From a candidate division TA06 bacterium B3_TA06 (GTDB lineage: Bacteria; Hydrothermota; Tepidihabitantia; B3-TA06), in the NCBI GenBank assembly GCA_005223075.1, contig NJBO01000001.1, positions 62,001 through 126,000 on the forward strand: 64,000 nt of DNA, written 5' to 3'. The notes under the pieces were generated by a model. It was not told the origin of the DNA. It saw only the letters and a list, made by a program, of their open reading frames with translations, and did no database searches. The position numbers were made by a program, and so were the translations under genes. Shown here piece by piece: positions 49,593-56,688 of the stretch (the first letter of the stretch is position 1; every line of letters begins with the position of its first letter).

Positions 49593-51047
49593 TTAGCGTA
49601 GAACGACGACTTTTGTGCGTGCCGAGTAACCCTCGGTTGTAACCCTGGCGAAGTAGACGCCGGAGGGAAGGGAGGAGGGCTGGGAGGAGGGCGTCCAGGT
49701 GCCTTGGCCCTGGATGGTTTCGGTAAGCACGCGGCGGCCGTCTGCGGAGTAGAGGGTAAGGGAAGCTTGGCCGGGGAGATCGTACGCCAGGCGGTTGATA
49801 GTGGTTGTGATTCGAATTGGTGATTCGATTAGTTGTTCGGCGACTCCGGGTTCCTTCTCGTAGCCGTACTCCAGGAGCCAGAAGTCGGCGCCGCCTTCGC
49901 CCCAGGAAGAGGTGAAGCCGGGCAGCATGAAGTTTCCATTAGGGTTCATCTTAGGGAAATAGCACCACTCATCTGCTTCTGCACCGTAGGTCTGGGTACA
50001 CAGGGTGTCGCCAAGCGTATCTATCGCCAATACCCACAGGTCATAGCCGCCGGCGCCGAATGAAGAGGTTCGTGCTGAGATGAGGTACATACTATCACCA
50101 GAAGGGCATATTCCGTAGCCTTTATCATCGCCTTCGCCGCCGTAGAATTTTGTCCATACCGTATCTCCTGCCTCATCCAGCTTCAGAATCAAAACATCGC
50201 TATGCCCGGTCGGATTAGCGGTTCCTATAACGAGATAGCCGCCGTCAGGAGTCTGGCAAGCGCTGTGACCGCGGTCGAAGCTGCCCCATTCGTACAACTG
50301 GTCCCAGATGACCTCACCGGCTGAATCAGTCTTCACCACATAAACATCCCAGTTCTCAGGAGGAGTAATTCCCGAACAACCCACAAACAGGTAGCTTTCA
50401 TCAGAAGTCTGGCAACCCGAGAAGAATAGCTCGCCGCTGTATTCAGGTCGGCCAGGATCGTATTTCTTGCCCAAAAGCCAGGGGATATCACCGGTGGCCG
50501 GGTCGAACTTGAGGACCCACGCATCGGCAGAGCCTCCAGTACCGAAAGACCAGGTGTATCCGACAACCAGGTAGTTGCCATCCAGGGCAGGCACCATGGT
50601 AAATCCGGTATCATGATCCTCGCCTCCGTAAATCTGTTCCCATACCGTTACGCCCGACGAATCTACCCTGATCAGCCAGAAATCAGTGTTGCTAAAGGGA
50701 AAGAGTGTAGTAGTCCATCCAGAGGCAATATACTCGCCATCAGAGGTTTCCAGAACGTCATAAAATCCATTGGCGCGTGCAGTACCGTAGGTTTGTTCCC
50801 ACTCGACGTTGCCTGCCGAATCGGTCTTTACCAAGTAGCCGTCCCAGTCGCCTGCGCCCATGGAGTTGGTAACACCGGCGATGATGTACCCACCGTCAGA
50901 GGTGGGGCATACCGAATAAGCGGTATCCTCCATTGCGCCGCCGTAGGTCTTTGTCCACAGGGTATCAGGGGGCTGGGCAAAAAGAGGGCTTGCAGAAAGG
51001 AGTATAACCATCCCAATAAGGGATGCATACATATAACGCTTACTCAT
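49593..51047 (-). CDS. Secreted repeat protein with C-terminal sorting-like domain
   Basis: A 484-residue protein with a signal peptide (cleavage after SPLFA). It has seven ~55-residue repeats, TKTYGGAMEDTAYSVCPTSD followed by GGYIIAGVTNSMGAGDWDGY and LVKTDSAGNV-type strands, as in the 387-1739 gene, suggesting a beta-propeller. The tail (LTLYSADGRRVLTETIQGQG, LPSGVYFARVTTEG, ending KVVVLR) is a sorting-like domain. The promoter is at 51144-51171; the ribosome binding site is GAGGAG. Confidence 0.82.
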   Translation of the reverse strand: MSKRYMYASLIGMVILLSASPLFAQPPDTLWTKTYGGAMEDTAYSVCPTSDGGYIIAGVTNSMGAGDWDGYLVKTDSAGNVEWEQTYGTARANGFYDVLETSDGEYIASGWTTTLFPFSNTDFWLIRVDSSGVTVWEQIYGGEDHDTGFTMVPALDGNYLVVGYTWSFGTGGSADAWVLKFDPATGDIPWLLGKKYDPGRPEYSGELFFSGCQTSDESYLFVGCSGITPPENWDVYVVKTDSAGEVIWDQLYEWGSFDRGHSACQTPDGGYLVIGTANPTGHSDVLILKLDEAGDTVWTKFYGGEGDDKGYGICPSGDSMYLISARTSSFGAGGYDLWVLAIDTLGDTLCTQTYGAEADEWCYFPKMNPNGNFMLPGFTSSWGEGGADFWLLEYGYEKEPGVAEQLIESPIRITTTINRLAYDLPGQASLTLYSADGRRVLTETIQGQGTWTPSSQPSSLPSGVYFARVTTEGYSARTKVVVLR

Positions 51048-51143
51048 CTAATTCTCCTCGTTTAGATTTTTTAGAGTAAGCTAGGCCGGCACTTTTGGGT
51101 TCCGTGGGGAACTAAAAAGCGTCCGTCACCCACACTTCATTGA

Positions 51144-51171
51144 AATATACACGAAAACTAGAACTTGTCAA
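51144..51171 (-). promoter_or_regulatory. Promoter of the 484-residue secreted protein
   Basis: TTGACA (51171-51166), a 16-nt spacer, TATATT (51149-51144) on the minus strand. The leader is ~95 nt. Confidence 0.8.
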
Positions 51172-51206
51172 GCGTTTTTAGTTCGTGCGCCAAGGGTTTG
51201 GATTCC

Positions 51207-51745
51207 TTACGGACTGTAGTGTATCCGCTCGCCTGCACTGCCGCCTTCTCCTTCAATGCCTTCAGGATCACTGTTGCTTACACGCCACCATGCTGTGTAG
51301 GTAGGGTCAGGCTCGCTGTCGTAGTTGAAGTGGTAAGGGTCGGTACTGGCCCAGGTGCCTACGACGGTAAAGGTGTCAGGGGGGAACCCGGTGATCGTGA
51401 GAATCGCATAACCTGACCAGGCACCATTATAGGCTTCCTTTTGGCCTTCTTGACCTGTGGGTTTCGAGCCGCTGGCCCCCGGCCAAAGCTTAATGGTCCA
51501 GCCACTCGTGGCGCAGGTGAAAGTCGAAGGAGTTATAGTGCTGACGAAAAACGTATCGACGTCTCCAGAGGTGAGGTCCTCAAGCCTGCCTTCACCTTCC
51601 ACATAGTCAAAGGGGTCGCCCTCTAAGAAGGTGAGGAATCCTGAGTTGAACCAGCCGTCCCATCCTTCATAATAGCCGTAGGCGCTTGTAGCGTCCACGA
51701 GCATCACCGCAACCGCGGCGATGATAAGGATTTTTTTTTGCGCAT
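51207..51745 (-). CDS. Secreted protein gene, signal peptide out of frame at an A9 tract
   Basis: The best start is ATG at 51745 behind AAAGGAGG, giving MRKKK then a run of nine A (51739-51731). As written the frame stops after 13 codons. One extra A would give KKILIIAAVAVMLVDATSAY, a textbook signal peptide joined to the body (YYEGWDGWFNSGFLTFLEGD to the end). The body is a ~150-residue beta-rich domain with no recognised family; it has two cysteines and an aromatic core. The gene may be switched by tract length, by transcriptional slippage, or carry a sequencing error. Its promoter spacer holds a ten-base G tract. Confidence 0.6.
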
Positions 51746-51820
51746 CTCGTACCTCCTTTAGGTTTGCGCGTTTTTCTCTCTCCCCGAACCATCTCTCGCC
51801 CTCATTTAGCTGTCCGCCTG

Positions 51821-51848
51821 ATTGTACTCATCCCCCCCCCCATGTCAA
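51821..51848 (-). promoter_or_regulatory. Promoter with a ten-base G tract in the spacer
   Basis: TTGACA (51848-51843), a 16-nt spacer of T, ten G (51841-51832) and ATGAG, then TACAAT (51826-51821), on the minus strand. Tract length changes would move the -35/-10 spacing away from 16. Confidence 0.8.
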
Positions 51849-51908
51849 GTGTTTTTAGACATAACTAAATTAAATAGTATCACCGATTGAACTGAAACCG
51901 GCGGCAGT

Positions 51909-51991
51909 ACAGGTGTAATCTTTTGTCCGAAGGGCAAAAGGAGCATTTTGTTCGGGGTCCCCACAAAGTAGCGAAGTAACTTTGTGGGGTG
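51909..51991. repeat. Dispersed hairpin repeat R1, copy e (inverted)
   Basis: ATCTTTTGTCC-GAA-GGGCAAAAGGAGCATT, then GGGGTCCCCACAAAGT and ACTTTGTGGGGTG, which themselves pair through CCCCACAAAGT/ACTTTGTGGGG. It lies at the 3' end of comF. Confidence 0.75.
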
Positions 51992-51992
51992 T

Positions 51993-52757
51993 TTATCTTG
52001 CTATCCAGGCCCCGCCGACGGTCAGGCCGTAAACCTCACGAGCGCCAGCGTCCAAAAGCACTTCAGCCGCCGCGTCAAGGGTTGAGCCTGAGGTAATCAC
52101 GTCATCCAAAAGGATCAGCTTGCGATCTGCGAGGAGCAAAGGATCAGCGCCTCTCCTCATGCTGAACGCGCCTTCCACGTTGGCCCTGCGCTGCTCGGGC
52201 GTCAGCCGGGTCTGGGTGCGGGTAACTCGTCTGCGTTTAATACAATCAAGCATCTTGATCCCTGTCTGGCTGGAGAGCTCACGCGCAAGCAACTCGCTCT
52301 GATTATAACCCCGCCACCAGCGTTTGGATGCATGCAGGGGGATAGGAACGATTGCATCTGCCGAGCCGAGTAAACCGTCACTTTGCACCACGAGAGCAAG
52401 CCTGCGCGAGAAGAAACGCGCCAGCCTGGAGCGACGGACATACTTAAAGGCATATACGAGCTTGTCTAAAGGATGGGTGAATCTGGCCCAGGCGCGGACG
52501 CGCGCAAGCGCGAGCGGCTTGCGAACGCACTCGGCGCAGATATAGGAGCGGCGCTTGCGTGAAACCGGCCTGCCGCAGAGCTGGCAGAAACCCCGCTCGA
52601 TTGGCTGGATCAAAGCAAGGCAATTATCGCAAACAGGGGCACCGTCTGTATCCTCCTCGCAAACCAGACAGACGGACGGAAAGAAGAACTCCGCAACCGC
52701 CACCCGTAACACCCGTATCCCAAACAACACGCCCCTTAGGGCCTGCGTTCCCTTCAT
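51993..52757 (-). CDS. comF: ComF-family phosphoribosyltransferase-like protein
   Basis: A 254-residue ComF/GntX-type protein. Two zinc knuckles (CLVCEEDTDGAPVCDNC, CQLCGRPVSRKRRSYICAEC) precede a PRTase domain with DAIVPIPLHASKRWWRGYNQ and the PRPP motif LILLDDVITSGSTLDAA. ComF is required for DNA uptake in competence. The ATG at 52757, with GGGGG upstream, is chosen because a longer frame would overlap lgt by 100 bp. Near the start lies an ACCCGTAAC repeat shared with radA. Confidence 0.9.
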   Translation of the reverse strand: MKGTQALRGVLFGIRVLRVAVAEFFFPSVCLVCEEDTDGAPVCDNCLALIQPIERGFCQLCGRPVSRKRRSYICAECVRKPLALARVRAWARFTHPLDKLVYAFKYVRRSRLARFFSRRLALVVQSDGLLGSADAIVPIPLHASKRWWRGYNQSELLARELSSQTGIKMLDCIKRRRVTRTQTRLTPEQRRANVEGAFSMRRGADPLLLADRKLILLDDVITSGSTLDAAAEVLLDAGAREVYGLTVGGAWIAR

Positions 52758-52767
52758 CGGCTTCCCC

Positions 52768-53649
52768 CTATCTTCGGCGAGAAGCTTTCTTGGACTTCTT
52801 GGATTTCTTTGACCTCCCTTGTTCCTTCTTGCGTCTGGCTTCTGCCATCTTTTTGCGCTCGGCAGCAACCCACTGCGGGGTGGGCACCTTCTCCTGAGTC
52901 CGACCGAAGTAAATGGCTAAACCAACTCCTACAATCACAAGACCGATGGCGATCCAGTTGTTCGTCCGCAGGTTAAGGGTATCCTCGTAGTAGCGCAGGA
53001 AGTTTACCCCGAAGCGAAAAGCGCCAAGCCCTGCGAGGAATATGGCAAAAAGCTGTCCCTTACGAAGCCTCACAAGCCTCATAAGGAGAAACAGGATAAC
53101 GAAGAGTAAAATCCCACCGCCTGACTGGAAAAGCTGGGTAGGCCAGATCGAGTGGCCAGGACCGAAGATCGAGGAGGCAAAGGAATGCTCCGGGAACGTA
53201 ACACCGCAGACGTCGGTGGGTTGACCGAAACAGCAGCCGTTGAGGAAACAACCTATGCGGCCGATCCCCTCGCCTAAGGCGATTACCGGAGCGATTGCGT
53301 CCAGCAAGGGAAGCACGGGTATCTTCTTTACACGGAGATATATAAGACCGGCTGCAAGGGCAAGGATGAAGCCACCGTAGTAGACCGCTCCACCTTCCCA
53401 GATCTTAAAGATGGCAGCAGGGTTATCTGCAAACTCCGGCCAGTGCATAAATACATAAGCAAGACGTGCTCCTATCACAACGCCGATTATTACCCAGAAC
53501 GCAAAGTCACTCACCACTGCAGGATCTATAAGGGTGCGGCGTTTCAGGATAAGCCAGAGAAGAATTATCCCTACAACGAAAGCCAGCAAAAGCATCAAGC
53601 TGTAGGTGCGGATTTGAAAACCAGCTATCTGGAAAAGGACAGGATACAT
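52768..53649 (-). CDS. lgt: Prolipoprotein diacylglyceryl transferase
   Basis: A 293-residue membrane enzyme that attaches diacylglycerol to lipobox cysteines, needed for the lipoproteins in this window. About seven membrane segments; the family signature is GEGIGRIGCFLNGCCFG (~130-146). The C-terminus carries a long K/R-rich tail (KKKEQGRSKKSKKSKKASRR) not usual in Lgt. The ATG at 53649 follows its -10 box by six bases, so the mRNA is probably leaderless. Confidence 0.94.
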   Translation of the reverse strand: MYPVLFQIAGFQIRTYSLMLLLAFVVGIILLWLILKRRTLIDPAVVSDFAFWVIIGVVIGARLAYVFMHWPEFADNPAAIFKIWEGGAVYYGGFILALAAGLIYLRVKKIPVLPLLDAIAPVIALGEGIGRIGCFLNGCCFGQPTDVCGVTFPEHSFASSIFGPGHSIWPTQLFQSGGGILLFVILFLLMRLVRLRKGQLFAIFLAGLGAFRFGVNFLRYYEDTLNLRTNNWIAIGLVIVGVGLAIYFGRTQEKVPTPQWVAAERKKMAEARRKKEQGRSKKSKKSKKASRRR

Positions 53650-53655
53650 GACGCT

Positions 53656-53683
53656 ATCCTAGGGAAAAACCTGGTGAAGTCAA
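53656..53683 (-). promoter_or_regulatory. lgt-comF promoter, leaderless type
   Basis: TTGACT (53683-53678), a 16-nt spacer, TAGGAT (53661-53656) on the minus strand, with the lgt ATG six bases on. It is the same -35/-10 pair as the aminotransferase promoter at 21396. Confidence 0.75.
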
Positions 53684-53690
53684 GTAAAGC

Positions 53691-54824
53691 TCAGGAGGAG
53701 GGAGGTGGAGGGATAACCTGCAGCGGGATCGGCATAACGGTGAGCACGAGGATAATGAATGCTGCAACGGCGATTAGGATATCCGAGGCCTTTAGAGGGG
53801 TAATCTCGTCCTCTGCGGGTGGGTGCCTGAATCCGATAAGAAGGGTTATTGCAGCCCACACTAGCCACACCGAGAGCTGCCTGAATCTTACATATGTCCC
53901 GACAACGACTGCAGCCATAAGGCCATAGGTTACGAGTGCCAGCCAGATACGCTTGCGGCCTAAGAGGCCGTAGGCGATGTGCCCTCCGTCAAGCTGGGAG
54001 AGCGGCAGAAGGTTAAGAGAGGTAACGAGGAACCCCAGCCACCCTGCGGTCACCAAGGGGTTCATAACCACCTCCTGGCCGGGTTCAAGCGGCCCTTTGA
54101 TAAGCCACACCAGGAACTTAAAGATAAGCGGCTCCCCGAACTCCAAGGTTCCGGGCTGCATCACATCAACACTGGCAAGCATTATGCCCACTGCGGTGAC
54201 CGGTATCGCTATCAGGAATCCAACGATAGGCCCTGCCGTACCTATACGGATAAGCGTCCGGCGGTTCGGGGTAAGTCCCATTCGGATCACCGCACCCATG
54301 GTTCCGAAGAGAGGAAGGAAGGGGATAAAGAAGGGCGGGGTAGCCTGCACACCGTAATGGCGGCAGGTAAGGTAGTGACCAAGCTCATGGCTGCCCAGTA
54401 TAAGTATCAGGGCCAACGAATACGGCAGTCCCTTTAACAACATCAAAGGATTGGTAAGCACCATCCAGATGAGCCTCCAGAAGCTAAATCCCTCAGGGAT
54501 GCTCTCCAGGGCCATGAGGGCACCCCCAACTGTAGTGGTGATCAGTGTGATCCCCAGAAGTAACCAGTTAAGCCAGTGGCGCTGACGTAGCTTGCGGAGC
54601 GAAAAAAGACCCACCTTCAAGCGGTGAGGTGCAGTCTGTGATCCCTTGTTCGGCTCAAAGAATGGGGTGTAGCCCGCTTCTTTGAAGATCGAACGGATCG
54701 TATCAATGTTCTCGGTTTGAGGTTCATAAATCTGCCCCTCCAGGATGATGAATCGCACACCAGACTTCACTTCACCGATGCGCATGTAAGGCTCGATCCT
54801 TGAGATAAGTTCAGCTACACTCAT
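53691..54824 (-). CDS. Site-2 protease family (M50) membrane metalloprotease
   Basis: A 377-residue intramembrane protease. The zinc site is GSHELGHYL (His146, Glu147, His150) and the third ligand is in NLLPLSQLDGGH (Asp279). Residues 1-80 form a small cytoplasmic domain, followed by about seven membrane segments. The architecture resembles the EGY1/Rv2869c-like class without an inserted PDZ domain. Such proteases cut membrane-tethered regulators or signal-peptide remnants. Near-leaderless: the ATG is 10 bases after its -10. Confidence 0.88.
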   Translation of the reverse strand: MSVAELISRIEPYMRIGEVKSGVRFIILEGQIYEPQTENIDTIRSIFKEAGYTPFFEPNKGSQTAPHRLKVGLFSLRKLRQRHWLNWLLLGITLITTTVGGALMALESIPEGFSFWRLIWMVLTNPLMLLKGLPYSLALILILGSHELGHYLTCRHYGVQATPPFFIPFLPLFGTMGAVIRMGLTPNRRTLIRIGTAGPIVGFLIAIPVTAVGIMLASVDVMQPGTLEFGEPLIFKFLVWLIKGPLEPGQEVVMNPLVTAGWLGFLVTSLNLLPLSQLDGGHIAYGLLGRKRIWLALVTYGLMAAVVVGTYVRFRQLSVWLVWAAITLLIGFRHPPAEDEITPLKASDILIAVAAFIILVLTVMPIPLQVIPPPPSS

Positions 54825-54834
54825 ATCAGGAGTA

Positions 54835-54862
54835 ACTATAGTGAGTTCAAAGCCCTGGTCAA
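54835..54862 (-). promoter_or_regulatory. Promoter of the M50 protease
   Basis: TTGACC (54862-54857), a 16-nt spacer, TATAGT (54840-54835) on the minus strand. The leader can only be a few bases long. Confidence 0.7.
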
Positions 54863-54893
54863 GCCAGGAGACATCGAGTGGATCCCAAGATCT

Positions 54894-55652
54894 TCAATCC
54901 CCAAAGGCCTCGTAGATACCTTTAAGCTGGTCATCAGAGAGTCCGCACTCCTTGCTACTATCCCCGAGAAGAAGAGCGATCCGTGCAGCCTTCTCCGCAA
55001 CCTCTACAAGATCAAGTGTACATGAAAGGTTCGCGCCGGTTGCCACCAGCCCGTGCCCTCGCCAGATTACGCCACAGACACGCCGGATAGCCTCTACAGT
55101 TGCGGCGCCAAGTTCATCGCTGCCAAGGGTTATGTAATCGAGGACCTCCAGGTTGTCATGTAATAGAAGAGCCGCTTCAGGGAACATACGAATAAGGGTA
55201 TCGCGGAGCTCAGCCTTGTCCTTAACAAGATGAGTTAAAGCGATGAGGAAGGTTGGATGGGTATGAAGTAACGCATGATGATCAGAGCGTTCCTTGACGA
55301 GTAGGGCGTGCACCGCAAGGTGGGTGGGAAACTCGCTCGTTACTTCTCCTCCTTCGCTTTCTGCGAGGAAAGAGCTGCCGGAATCCACGATCCCCACAAG
55401 ACACAGGTTCTCTAAAGGATTCTCGGCCAAATCCCGCATCCTGCTGCCGGTGGTGGTGAGCAGAAGCGAGTGCCCCTCAAGTTCAGGCCTTGGGATGTTC
55501 AAAGGAAACCTCTCCCCTATGGGATCAAAGGAGGTCTCCAACCTAAGGGAGAGGTTGCCGCCATTGGCTTCGGCCCAGCCGCGCTCGGCCAGAAGCCCGG
55601 CAACCCTGCAAATCTCAGCCTCATGCTTGCTTAGAGCCTTTCTGAGTGCCAT
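54894..55652 (-). CDS. Class II aldolase (rhamnulose-1-phosphate aldolase-like)
   Basis: A 252-residue class II aldolase: GWAEANGGNLSLRLE near the N-terminus, LLLTTTGSRMRDLAENP, the zinc ligands in HALLHTHPTFLIALTHL, and VIWRGHGLVATGANL. Length and the TTTGSRMRD motif fit RhaD-type aldolases, which cleave rhamnulose-1-phosphate. No other rhamnose genes are nearby, so the substrate is uncertain. It is a separate lineage from the fused aldolase at 3057-4133. Confidence 0.82.
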   Translation of the reverse strand: MALRKALSKHEAEICRVAGLLAERGWAEANGGNLSLRLETSFDPIGERFPLNIPRPELEGHSLLLTTTGSRMRDLAENPLENLCLVGIVDSGSSFLAESEGGEVTSEFPTHLAVHALLVKERSDHHALLHTHPTFLIALTHLVKDKAELRDTLIRMFPEAALLLHDNLEVLDYITLGSDELGAATVEAIRRVCGVIWRGHGLVATGANLSCTLDLVEVAEKAARIALLLGDSSKECGLSDDQLKGIYEAFGD

Positions 55653-55661
55653 ATCCTTTCT

Positions 55662-55689
55662 ATCCTAACGCTAAGTGGAAGAATGTCAA
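55662..55689 (-). promoter_or_regulatory. Promoter of the aldolase gene
   Basis: TTGACA (55689-55684), a 16-nt spacer, TAGGAT (55667-55662) on the minus strand. The ATG is nine bases after the -10. Confidence 0.75.
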
Positions 55690-56161
55690 GATCATAAACG
55701 CCCTTCCCTGGGCGCTGCTTGAGCTCAGACAGCAGAGCCCAAGCATATCTGCTATCCGCTTGAATAAAATGGAGGGTGGCTGCCGAGGAAACCTCAGCAG
55801 CCACCGGATAAGTATGGGAGGAGGGCGTAATTCCTTCCGTTTTCACCTCTCTTCTTTCTCTTTACTAGTTTGAAGATAGCGAGAATAACTCGATCGTCAA
55901 TAGGCAAAATACCCTACCTTCTTTTCTAGGGTAAAATCCTGAGGTAAAGAACACTTGTCTTTCTTAAAAACAACAACTAATTTATGTTATATATACCATT
56001 TATGATTTTCCTGAGAGCTGGATAGTGGCGAGCAGTAAGACCCACGCAGACCAAAAAGGGGCTTTGAAAAGAGCAATGACGTGCTGAAGATTCCCTTCAA
56101 GGTAGAATGTCAAGCACATACAATCCATTCTTAACACGAAAACATAAGCATCCCAGTCTCC
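55690..56161. other. Gene-free stretch with two hairpins
   Basis: No convincing gene is seen. A 31-base hairpin, GGTGGCTGC-C-GAGG-AAA-CCTC-A-GCAGCCACC, lies at 55775-55805, followed on the minus strand by a T-rich run, so it could be a terminator of an unseen transcript. ACCCTA/TAGGGT form a second stem at about 55910-55932. The rest is AT-rich. Confidence 0.6.
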
Positions 56162-56189
56162 TTGACATAAGAGATGCCAAGCGTAAACT
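56162..56189 (+). promoter_or_regulatory. Promoter of the 70-residue hypothetical gene
   Basis: TTGACA, a 16-nt spacer, TAAACT. GGAGG lies five bases before the ATG at 56213. Confidence 0.8.
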
Positions 56190-56212
56190 TCTTGTAAACC
56201 CTGGAGGTCATG

Positions 56213-56425
56213 ATGTGGATTTATTGCGAAAATGACATCGAGATCGAGTGCGAGAGCATTGAGAAGTGGGAAGAAAACCCTTCATTCCTCAGGTTAAAAC
56301 AATGCACGATCCGTAAGAAGATAACATCCAGGAAGGGGATCGCCGAGATCATACTGAACCCGAATCAGATTATAGCCATCGGAAAAGAAAAACTCGACTG
56401 GCATGAACTTCAGCGTATAAGGTAG
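56213..56425 (+). CDS. Small hypothetical protein (70 residues)
   Basis: A 70-residue, predominantly beta protein: MWIYCENDIEIECESIEKWE, LKQCTIRKKI, GIAEIILNPNQIIAIGKEKL. The start at 56213 is preferred to an ATG one codon earlier because of spacing from GGAGG. No family is recognised; it has a clear promoter and ribosome binding site, so it is probably expressed. It stands alone upstream of the surface-protein cluster. Confidence 0.65.
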   Translation: MWIYCENDIEIECESIEKWEENPSFLRLKQCTIRKKITSRKGIAEIILNPNQIIAIGKEKLDWHELQRIR

Positions 56426-56577
56426 ATCGTTGAAGGCTTAAGCCTACAGTAACCTGCAGCAAACCCGTGACACCTTACCTTGATGTGGAAGCTCGGGAAT
56501 GGGGTCGAGCTGCCCAGGTGAGGAAGGCAGCTGTAAGAAATCGGCATCACCGGAGAGGCTGTGGGTCTTGACAATAC

Positions 56578-56605
56578 ACTCTGAGTCGCTAAACTTATTG
56601 TTATA
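56578..56605 (+). promoter_or_regulatory. Promoter of the surface-protein cluster
   Basis: TTGACA, a 16-nt spacer, TAAACT. The ~75-nt leader contains a small stem TTGCC-TTTC-GGCAA and ends with AGGAGGA before TTG at 56689. Upstream (56463-56560) are potential stems GCTCG/CGAGC and AGCTGCC/GGCAGCT. Confidence 0.75.
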
Positions 56606-56688
56606 CTTAAGTGATAGAGATTCGGAAGGCTGAGGTTTGCCTTTCGGCAAAATAGTTGGATGTAAACGATTTCATCCTAGGAGGAATC

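Noticed and set aside
52758-52868. Longer comF start
   Set aside because: It would overlap the lgt K/R-rich tail by 100 bp; a good ribosome binding site precedes the ATG at 52757.
55631-55846. Minus-strand 71-codon frame
   Set aside because: It spans the aldolase promoter and the 55775 hairpin; composition is not protein-like.
56463-56560. Possible SRP (4.5S) RNA because of AGGTGAGGAAGGCAGC
   Set aside because: The conserved CAGG...GGAA...AGCAG internal-loop arrangement is not satisfied, and no terminator follows.
56444-56650. Minus-strand 68-codon frame before the protease gene
   Set aside because: No ribosome binding site, and its sequence crosses the plus-strand promoter and hairpins.
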